From positions 1 through 10,726 of the forward strand of contig JAURLR010000097.1 in NCBI GenBank assembly GCA_030831135.1: a stretch of 10,726 nt of DNA, read 5' to 3'. Of the stretch, positions 5,511-10,726 are shown piece after piece. The stretch comes from Alphaproteobacteria bacterium (GTDB lineage: Bacteria; Pseudomonadota; Alphaproteobacteria; UBA6615). Within the stretch, counting starts at the first letter, position 1, and each line of letters begins with the position of its first letter. A program made the translations under genes and the position numbers. The notes below the pieces were generated by a model. It searched no databases. It saw only the letters and a program-made list of their open reading frames with translations, and had not been told where the DNA came from.

Positions 5511-6473
5511 ATGACAGAACCAATCGTCCGCGTTGCCGACATCGCATGGGGACGCATCCGTTCTCCCGATCTCGACAAACAGGAAGAATTTCTGAGCCGC
5601 TTCGGCATGATCCGCAGCGCCCGGACGGACAACGCGCTGTATATGCGCGGCACCGGATCGAGCCACCATATCCATGTTACAGAACTGGGCGATCCGGGCT
5701 TCGTCAGTCTGGCCTTTCGTGCGCACAACGAAGACGATTTGCACAAGCTGGCCGCAGAAGCCGATGACGCATCCGCCGTCGAGGATATCGACGAGCCCGG
5801 TGGCGGCAAACGCGTCCGCCTGACCGAGCCAAACGGCTACACCATCGAAGTGGTCCATGGTGTCGAGGAGGTCGACGAAATTCCGATCCAGCGCCATGCC
5901 TATAATTTCGGGAACATCGACAAGTACAAGCGCGCCGGAGAGCTGTGGCGTGTCGACAAGGGTCCGGCCCGGGTAATGCGGATCGGCCATGGCGTCCTGG
6001 GCACCACCAAGCTTGATGAAAGCACAGCCTGGGTCCGCAAGCATATCGGCCTGATTGCCTCGGACGAGGTTTTCGTCGAAGGCGACAAGGACAAGGTGAT
6101 TGCGAGCTTCAACCGGATCGATGCCGGTGAGGAATATGTCGATCATCACGTCTTCCTGTATGTCGGCAATGAAAAGGCAGGCCTGAACCATATTTCCTTC
6201 GAAGTTCCCGACTTCGATGATGTGATGATGGGCCATGAACATCTGCGCGACACCGGCGACTACGATCACGTCTGGGGCATCGGGCGCCATGTTCTCGGAA
6301 GCCAGATCTATGACTACTGGAAGGATCCGTGGGGCCGTGTCCACGAGCATTGGGCAGATTCCGATACGCTGAACAACGCCTATGGCACGCGCTATGTCCC
6401 GGCTGAAGAAGGCCTGAACTCACAATGGGGCGAACCCGCACCCATGGAGTTCATCAACCACGTCAGCCCGTAG
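5511..6473 (+). CDS. VOC-fold extradiol (catechol-type) dioxygenase
   Basis: The ATG at 5511 has AGGAG eight bases upstream. The 320-residue product has two vicinal-oxygen-chelate domains, about residues 7-120 and 155-290, as in two-domain type I extradiol dioxygenases such as BphC and catechol 2,3-dioxygenase. The iron ligands of the second domain are visible: H160 (RIGHGVLG), H227 (GLNHISFEV) and E279 (DPWGRVHEHWAD). Second-shell residues match too: H211/H212 (VDHHVFLY), H260 (GRHVLGS) and a Tyr near 267-269. It should use Fe(II) and O2 to open an aromatic ring next to a diol; the natural substrate cannot be read from sequence. It stands alone, controlled by the divergent TetR and closed by a terminator, with no ring-hydroxylating or meta-pathway genes nearby. 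A role in detoxifying a catecholic compound is as plausible as a full degradation pathway. Confidence 0.93.
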   Translation: MTEPIVRVADIAWGRIRSPDLDKQEEFLSRFGMIRSARTDNALYMRGTGSSHHIHVTELGDPGFVSLAFRAHNEDDLHKLAAEADDASAVEDIDEPGGGKRVRLTEPNGYTIEVVHGVEEVDEIPIQRHAYNFGNIDKYKRAGELWRVDKGPARVMRIGHGVLGTTKLDESTAWVRKHIGLIASDEVFVEGDKDKVIASFNRIDAGEEYVDHHVFLYVGNEKAGLNHISFEVPDFDDVMMGHEHLRDTGDYDHVWGIGRHVLGSQIYDYWKDPWGRVHEHWADSDTLNNAYGTRYVPAEEGLNSQWGEPAPMEFINHVSP

Positions 6474-6494
6474 AGACAGCCAAATTCGAACACG

Positions 6495-6527
6495 AACGGC
6501 CCGGTGGTTTCGCCGGGCCGTTTTTTG
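6495..6527 (+). terminator. Strong rho-independent terminator after the dioxygenase gene
   Basis: AACGGCCCGG (6495-6504) pairs perfectly with CCGGGCCGTT (6513-6522) around an eight-base loop, followed by a run of T to 6526. It separates the dioxygenase from glnS. The next 80 bases up to the glnS start show no clear promoter. Confidence 0.92.
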
Positions 6528-6610
6528 TTTGATGTACCCTGATGCCCAATGACTTGGCGCACACCTGCATTTCTGGCAGACAGTGCCCTTCCCTGAATGA
6601 AAATGATCTG

Positions 6611-8296
6611 ATGACCGACACCACCAACACGACGACAGACGAGACGCCCCACGACTTCATTCGTGACCGGGTTCGTGCCGATCTGGAGTCCGGCCTGCAT
6701 GACCATATCGTCACCCGTTTTCCGCCCGAACCGAACGGCTTCCTGCATATCGGTCATGCCAAATCGATCTGTCTGAACTTCGGCATCGCCAATGAGTTTT
6801 CAGGCACCTGCAATCTGCGCTTCGACGACACCAATCCCGCCAAGGAAGACGAAGCTTATATCCGCGCGATTCAGGATGACGTGCGCTGGCTCGGTTTCGA
6901 CTGGGGTGATAAGCCGTTCTATGCCTCCGACTATTTCGAGACGCTTTACGCCTGGGCGTGTCACCTGATCGGCGAAGGCCTGGCTTATGTCGATGACCTC
7001 TCGGCAGAACAAATCCGCGAGTATCGAGGCACCCTGACCGAACCGGGCACTCACAGCCCCCACCGGGAACGGTCCGTTGAAGAGAATCTGGACCTGTTTG
7101 CGCGTATGCGCGTGGGAGAGTTCGAGGATGGCGCGCGCGTGCTGCGCGCAAAAATCGACATGGCGTCGGGCAATATCAATCTGCGTGACCCTGTCCTGTA
7201 CCGGATCATCCGGCACCCCCACCCGCGCACGGGGGACGCCTGGTGCATTTATCCCAATTATGATTTCGCCCATGGTCAATCCGATGCCATCGAGGGCGTG
7301 ACCCACTCGCTCTGCACCCTGGAGTTCGAGGATCACCGCCCGCTCTACAACTGGTTCCTTGAAAACCTGCCGGTGCCCGCGCAGCCCCGTCAGTATGAAT
7401 TCGGACGCCTCAATCTGGGACATACGGTCCTCTCCAAACGCCGCCTGCTCCAGTTGGTGAGCGAGAACCACGTCGCGGGCTGGGACGATCCGCGTATGCC
7501 GACGGTTTCCGGGCTGCGCCGGCGCGGCGTCCCGGCTGCGGCCATCCGTGACTTCATCAGCCGGCTTGGGGTCACAAAGGCCGATGGGCTTGTCGAGATG
7601 TCCTATCTGGAAAACACCATTCGCGAACACCTCAACCAGAGCGCGGAACGCCGGATGGCCGTGCTCGACCCGGTCAAGCTGGTGATCGAAAACTATCCGG
7701 CAGACCAGACCGAGGAACTGGAGGCGGTGAACAATCCCGCCGACGAGAATTCCGATACCCGCATGGTCTCCTTCTCGCGTGAACTCTGGGTCGAACGTGA
7801 TGACTACATGGACGATGCCCCCAAGAAGTTCCGCCGCCTGACGATCGACCAGGAAGTCCGGCTGCGCTTTGCCTATTTCGTGACCTGTACCGGGGTCACG
7901 AAGGATGATGCCGGTAACGTGACCGAAATCCGCTGCACCTACGACCCGGAATCGCGCGGGGGTGATTCCCCGGACGGGCGCAAGGTTCGCGGCACCATCC
8001 ATTGGGTCTCGGCGGCGCACGCCAAAACCGCAGAGGTGCGTCTCTACGATCACCTCTTTGCCGAAGAAGAACCCGGCAAGGAACGGGACTGGCTCGAAGA
8101 CCTCAACCCGGACTCACTCGACGTCCGAAGCACCTGTTATCTCGAACCCGCCTTGCAGGAGGCCGAAACCGGCATTGCCGTGCAGTTCGAGCGGCTGGGC
8201 TATTTCTGCACCGACCCGGATTCCCGCCCCGATGGGCTGGTCTTCAACCGCACGGTCGGTTTGCGCGACAGCTGGGCAAAGGCGAAAGACAAATAG
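6611..8296 (+). CDS. glnS: Glutaminyl-tRNA synthetase
   Basis: The enzyme charges tRNA(Gln) with glutamine in the cytoplasm. From the ATG at 6611 ([13 protein letters not shown]) it has 561 residues, close to the usual length of about 555. An upstream ATG at 6542 adds 23 residues that do not look like the family and begins only 15 bases after the terminator T-run. Class I motifs are present: [12 protein letters not shown] with HIGH at residues 46-49, [14 protein letters not shown], and the KMSKS-type loop as VLSKR at 273-277. The bacterial GlnRS anticodon-binding beta-barrels follow, ending with a conserved stretch ([16 protein letters not shown]). The domain order is complete with no breaks. 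No clear ribosome binding site precedes the ATG. Presence of GlnRS means direct charging rather than sole reliance on the GatCAB transamidation route used by many Alphaproteobacteria. Confidence 0.97.
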   Translation: MTDTTNTTTDETPHDFIRDRVRADLESGLHDHIVTRFPPEPNGFLHIGHAKSICLNFGIANEFSGTCNLRFDDTNPAKEDEAYIRAIQDDVRWLGFDWGDKPFYASDYFETLYAWACHLIGEGLAYVDDLSAEQIREYRGTLTEPGTHSPHRERSVEENLDLFARMRVGEFEDGARVLRAKIDMASGNINLRDPVLYRIIRHPHPRTGDAWCIYPNYDFAHGQSDAIEGVTHSLCTLEFEDHRPLYNWFLENLPVPAQPRQYEFGRLNLGHTVLSKRRLLQLVSENHVAGWDDPRMPTVSGLRRRGVPAAAIRDFISRLGVTKADGLVEMSYLENTIREHLNQSAERRMAVLDPVKLVIENYPADQTEELEAVNNPADENSDTRMVSFSRELWVERDDYMDDAPKKFRRLTIDQEVRLRFAYFVTCTGVTKDDAGNVTEIRCTYDPESRGGDSPDGRKVRGTIHWVSAAHAKTAEVRLYDHLFAEEEPGKERDWLEDLNPDSLDVRSTCYLEPALQEAETGIAVQFERLGYFCTDPDSRPDGLVFNRTVGLRDSWAKAKDK

Positions 8297-8297
8297 C

Positions 8298-8342
8298 CTG
8301 ACCTGGGCCATAAATAGTCGCTATTCTGCCAAGGTGATCACC
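8298..8342 (+). promoter_or_regulatory. Possible promoter with two palindromes upstream of the selenoprotein gene
   Basis: The 56 bases between glnS and the next gene hold CTGACC (8298-8303) and, 17 bases later, CTATTC (8321-8326), a plausible promoter. Two perfect inverted repeats are present: AATAG-TCG-CTATT (8313-8325), overlapping the -10 region, and GGTGATCACC (8333-8342), directly before the ribosome binding site. They may be regulator sites. No terminator for glnS is seen here, so read-through from glnS is also possible. Confidence 0.4.
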
Positions 8343-8352
8343 AAGAGGAGCC

Positions 8353-9021
8353 ATGACCACGATGCCGCATTTACCTGTCGTTACTGATGATGAGGCCGGC
8401 CCGGAGGCCAAAGTCCTGTTTGCGCATTCCACGCGAATGTTCGGTCGGGTCGCCAATGCCGTCCGCACCGTGGCGCATTCCCCGAAACTCGCCCAGTCCA
8501 TTTTCGGCTTTCTGGTTGCCGCCTTGCGAGAGGAAGTGACGGGCATTCTCGATGTGAGAACCAAGGCGCTGGTCATCCTGAAGACATCCATGCTGAACGG
8601 ATGCAAGTACTGAACCGGTCACAACGTAACGCTCGGTCGAGGGTTGGGTTTTGACGACGAACTGATTGCTGCCATCGAAGGCGATTATCTTAATACAGAT
8701 CTTTTCACGCCTGCAGAAAAAGCGGCGATGAAATGGGCCGAAGTGCTTACGGAAAAGACCTATCGAGGAGAAAATCCCGATGCGATGCCGGAACTGAAGA
8801 AGCATTTCGATTCCGCGCAAATTGCCGAAATCACCATGGTCTCGTGTTTCTTCAATTTCTGGAACCGTCTGGTAGACGGCTTGCAGGTGGATATCGAGGA
8901 AGACGACGTCATGGGCCGTTTCACCAAGTCAAAGTCCATCGACCCCAAGGACTATGTCGCGTTCATGTGCGATTGCTGGTGGAACAAACCCGGTGCGGGG
9001 ACCGCGCAGAATCCCGAGTAA
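8353..9021 (+). CDS. Carboxymuconolactone decarboxylase/AhpD-family selenoprotein (CxxU)
   Basis: Automatic callers would split this gene at TGA 8611-8613. Read through in frame it gives 222 residues, with Sec at position 87 in NGC84-K-Y-U87-T-G-H90-N. Homologues of this fold have the thiol pair CxxC followed two residues later by His (NGCxYCxxHN). UGA therefore falls exactly on the resolving/peroxidatic Cys codon, and similarity continues without a gap (VTLGRGLGFDDEL). Neither half alone is a viable protein. A SECIS-like hairpin follows at 8618-8655. The start is ATG 8353, with AAGAGGAG just upstream; ATG 8362 is an alternative. The fold is all-helical and usually oligomeric; the CxxU site suggests peroxide or disulfide reductase chemistry rather than decarboxylation. 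The C-terminus carries CDCWW. AhpD-like CxxU selenoproteins have been noted in metagenomic surveys. The genome must also encode SelA, SelB, SelD and tRNA-Sec, which are not in this window. Confidence 0.88.
8618..8655 (+). promoter_or_regulatory. Bacterial SECIS element (selenocysteine insertion hairpin)
   Basis: Starting four bases after the UGA, the mRNA can fold into one long hairpin. From the base up: GUCA/UGAC, C-U mismatch, AAC/GUU, G-G mismatch, UAAC/GUUG, G-G mismatch, CUC/GAG, and the apical tetraloop GGUC at 8635-8638. That is 14 pairs with only symmetric single mismatches. The loop opens with G and lies 21 bases after the UGA, both within the rules for bacterial SelB-binding hairpins (G among the first loop bases, loop about 16-37 bases away). 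It lies inside the coding frame, as in other bacterial selenoprotein genes. Confidence 0.75.
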
Positions 9022-9108
9022 GAGACAGCAAATGACAGGGCCACGGGCAGCACAAAGAAGGCGCCCGGGAATGCCAAACGCACAATGATCCCAAACATGG
9101 AGTTTTTA

Positions 9109-9486
9109 ATGGAAATCAACATTCCCGAGGTTCTGGCAGAGGTCACCGCTGCCCATGATCGCTATGAGGCCGCGCTGATGGCCAACGACGTCGCTGTTCT
9201 CGACGAGCTGTTCTGGAACAATGAACTGACTCTGCGCTACGGCATAGGCGAGCAGCTTTATGGTCATGACCAGATCGCAGCCTTCCGGTCCGCCCGTTCG
9301 TCTACCGGGCTGGCCCGGACCACCGATCCGGTCGTCGTGACGACCTATGGTCGCGACTTCGGCACCGCGAATCTCGAGTTCTACCGGGAAAGCGTCGGGG
9401 GCATTGGCCGCCAGAGCCAGTCCTGGGTGCGTATGCCCGAAGGCTGGCGGATCGTCGCGGCCCATGTAAGCGTCATCAAGCCGTAA
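9109..9486 (+). CDS. HpxZ/AtzH-like small protein of the SnoaL/NTF2-like fold
   Basis: The ATG at 9109 (MEINIPEVLAEV) is chosen because GGAG lies six bases upstream; ATGs at 9085 and 9097 in the same frame lack such a site. The 125-residue protein has the look of the DUF3225/HpxZ group: an N-terminal helix pair (AHDRYEAALMANDVAVLDELFW), the LTLRYGIGEQLYGHDQIAAFR segment, and a C-terminal sheet (QSQSWVRMPEGWRIVAAHVSVI), forming an NTF2-like cone. Members occur with oxalurate/ureide (HpxZ) and s-triazine (AtzH) amide-degrading enzymes, where AtzH is a small amidohydrolase. No such partner is seen here, so the reaction is unknown. It follows the selenoprotein gene by 87 bases on the same strand and ends at a terminator. 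Confidence 0.82.
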   Translation: MEINIPEVLAEVTAAHDRYEAALMANDVAVLDELFWNNELTLRYGIGEQLYGHDQIAAFRSARSSTGLARTTDPVVVTTYGRDFGTANLEFYRESVGGIGRQSQSWVRMPEGWRIVAAHVSVIKP

Positions 9487-9489
9487 TCA

Positions 9490-9519
9490 AAAAAGGCCGC
9501 TCTCACGAGCGGCCTTTTT
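9490..9519. terminator. Bidirectional rho-independent terminator
   Basis: AAAAAGGCCGCTC (9490-9502) pairs perfectly with GAGCGGCCTTTTT (9507-9519) around TCAC. The A-run on one side and T-run on the other make it work for both the HpxZ-like gene (plus) and pckG (minus), whose stop codons lie 3 and 22 bases away. Confidence 0.93.
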
Positions 9520-9541
9520 CCTGTTTCGCCGGCAGATACAC

Positions 9542-10726
9542 CTAGCTGGCAGCGCGCCAGACCTCAGGTGCGCCTTCCATGTCCGACAAAAGCGCCTGAC
9601 GCTGGGCTTCCATTTCCTCTGGCAACCGGTCGGCAAAGCTATCAAACAGTTCCTTCTGGGATTCTGCCTCATGGCTGCCGTCTTCGCTGGCCAGATCCAT
9701 GATCCCACTGAAGGCATCGGACGAGAAATCGAGACCCGACCAGTTCAAATCCTGATAGCGCGGCATGTTGCCGAGCGGACCTTCGACCGAGTCCACATTG
9801 CCCTGGACGCGTTCGCAAACCCACTCCAGCACGCGCATGTTCTCACCAAAGCCCGGCCAGATGAAATTGCCCGCATCGTCCTTGCGGAACCAGTTCACAC
9901 GGAAGATCTTGGGCAACTGGATGCCCTTATTCGCAAAGCCCAGCCAATGTGAGAAATAGTCGGCCATGTTGTAGCCGCAGAACGGCAGCATCGCCATCGG
10001 GTCACGACGGATCGGAGCCTGATTGTCTGCAGCCGCAGTGGCCTCGGATCCCATAGTCGCAGCCATGTAGACACCGTGCTCCCAGTCCTTGGCCTCATAG
10101 ACCAGCGGGAAGGTGTTGCTCAGGCGACCGCCGAAGACAAACGCATCAATCGGCACGCCAGCCGGATCATCCCACGCCGGATCGAGACTTGGGCAATTTA
10201 CAGCAGCCACCGTGAAGCGCGCATTTGCATGTGCTGCCAGACGTCCCGAATCCGGGGTCCAGTCATTGCCCTGCCAGTCGATCAGATGGGCCGGCGCATC
10301 ACCGTCCTTGCCTTCCCACCAGACATCACCGTCATCGGTCAGAGCGACATTGGTGAAGATCGTGTCACGGGTAATCATCTCCATGGCGTTCGGGTTCGTC
10401 TTGGTCGACGTTCCCGGCACCACGCCGAAGTAACCCGCTTCGGGATTGATCGCATAAAGCTTGCCGTCATCACCCGGTTTGATCCAGGCGATGTCGTCAC
10501 CAACCGTGCTCACGGTCCAGCCTTCATAACCCTGCGGCGGAATGAGCATGGCGAGATTGGTCTTGCCGCATGCGCTGGGGAACGCCGCTGCGATATAGGT
10601 TTTTTCACCCTTCGGGGATGTCAGACCGAGGATCAGCATGTGCTCGGCGAGCCAGCCTTCTTCCTTGGCCATGATCGAGGCAATCCGAAGCGAGAAGCAC
10701 TTCTTGCCCAGCAACGCGTTGCCGCC
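9542..10726 (-). CDS. pckG: GTP-dependent phosphoenolpyruvate carboxykinase, 5' end outside the window
   Basis: This catalyses oxaloacetate + GTP to phosphoenolpyruvate + GDP + CO2, the entry step of gluconeogenesis. The frame runs open to the window edge ([17 protein letters not shown]), so the visible 394 residues are the C-terminal two thirds of a protein of about 600. Family motifs, numbered in the visible part: the PEPCK P-loop FPSACGKTN at about 49-57 with its reactive Cys, VGDDIAW (kinase 2) at about 75-81, [13 protein letters not shown], the [15 protein letters not shown] region, and the guanine-binding segment [19 protein letters not shown] with its aromatic clamp. The latter marks the GTP rather than ATP class. 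A TTG near 10714 is internal Leu, not a start. It is convergent with the HpxZ-like gene across a shared terminator. Confidence 0.96.
   Translation of the reverse strand, partial: GGNALLGKKCFSLRIASIMAKEEGWLAEHMLILGLTSPKGEKTYIAAAFPSACGKTNLAMLIPPQGYEGWTVSTVGDDIAWIKPGDDGKLYAINPEAGYFGVVPGTSTKTNPNAMEMITRDTIFTNVALTDDGDVWWEGKDGDAPAHLIDWQGNDWTPDSGRLAAHANARFTVAAVNCPSLDPAWDDPAGVPIDAFVFGGRLSNTFPLVYEAKDWEHGVYMAATMGSEATAAADNQAPIRRDPMAMLPFCGYNMADYFSHWLGFANKGIQLPKIFRVNWFRKDDAGNFIWPGFGENMRVLEWVCERVQGNVDSVEGPLGNMPRYQDLNWSGLDFSSDAFSGIMDLASEDGSHEAESQKELFDSFADRLPEEMEAQRQALLSDMEGAPEVWRAAS

Noticed and set aside
5370..6350. Minus-strand open frame of 326 codons opposite the dioxygenase
   Set aside because: It is a shadow of the dioxygenase reading frame and overlaps the tetR promoter region.
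6542..6610. N-terminal extension of glnS from ATG 6542
   Set aside because: The 23 extra residues do not resemble GlnRS, and the site lies almost at the end of the preceding terminator.
6800..8053. Minus-strand open frame of 417 codons opposite glnS
   Set aside because: It is antisense to an unmistakable GlnRS and lacks recognisable domains.
8611..8613. TGA as a true stop, splitting two small genes (8353-8613 and 8644-9021)
   Set aside because: The motif, the unchanged frame, the lack of a start codon and ribosome binding site for the second piece, and the SECIS-like hairpin all favour one gene with Sec.
9043..9068. CGGGC/GCCCG inverted repeat between the selenoprotein and HpxZ-like genes as a terminator
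   Set aside because: The stem is short, the loop is long, and there is no T-run.
8952..9146. Small hydrophobic minus-strand open frame that could be a membrane peptide
   Set aside because: It overlaps the ends of two supported plus-strand genes and has no convincing ribosome binding site.

Overview
The window looks like a chromosomal segment of an alphaproteobacterium, probably a marine or stalked/budding-type lineage. This is an inference from a bactofilin plus M23 peptidase pair, moderately GC-rich codon use, a GlnRS gene and a GTP-type PEP carboxykinase. Genes are tightly packed on both strands. I saw no IS element, CRISPR array, tRNA or rRNA. The main discovery candidate is a selenoprotein gene hidden by an in-frame UGA. 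A second gene is interrupted by an in-frame amber codon.

Region 1 (1-3390, all minus strand). Reading in the direction of transcription, the order is: an N-terminal half of a nitrile hydratase beta subunit, a C-terminal half of the same subunit as a separate overlapping gene, and a cobalt-type alpha subunit (metal motif CTLCSC, His-rich N-terminus). A 63-residue two-helix membrane protein follows, with its ribosome binding site next to the alpha stop codon. Then come a membrane-anchored coiled-coil M23 peptidase and a bactofilin that overlaps it by 17 bases. The split beta and the gene order match thiocyanate hydrolase (scnB-scnA-scnC), so the enzyme may hydrolyse thiocyanate or be a three-subunit nitrile hydratase. 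The last two genes resemble known bactofilin/peptidoglycan hydrolase morphogenesis pairs.

Region 2 (3391-4739, plus strand). About 150 intergenic bases lead into an unrecognised protein of about 390 residues. An in-frame TAG at 4464-4466 cuts it, and the same frame stays open and coding-like to 4739.

Region 3 (4748-6527). A TetR-family regulator (minus) and a VOC-fold extradiol dioxygenase (plus) are divergent. An imperfect palindrome that looks like a TetR operator lies between them. The dioxygenase ends in a strong rho-independent terminator.

Region 4 (6611-9519, plus strand). glnS is followed by a carboxymuconolactone decarboxylase/AhpD-family gene in which the second cysteine of the CxxC redox motif is encoded by UGA (CxxU). 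A well-formed SECIS-like hairpin starts a few bases after the UGA. A small SnoaL/HpxZ-like protein comes next and ends at a bidirectional terminator.

Region 5 (9542-10726, minus strand). The C-terminal two thirds of GTP-dependent PEP carboxykinase (pckG) runs off the right edge.

Functionally, the window combines cell-shape genes, cobalt nitrile/thiocyanate chemistry, a regulated aromatic ring-cleavage enzyme, a selenium-dependent redox protein and central-metabolism/translation genes. Only the first block and the TetR/dioxygenase pair look like functional units.
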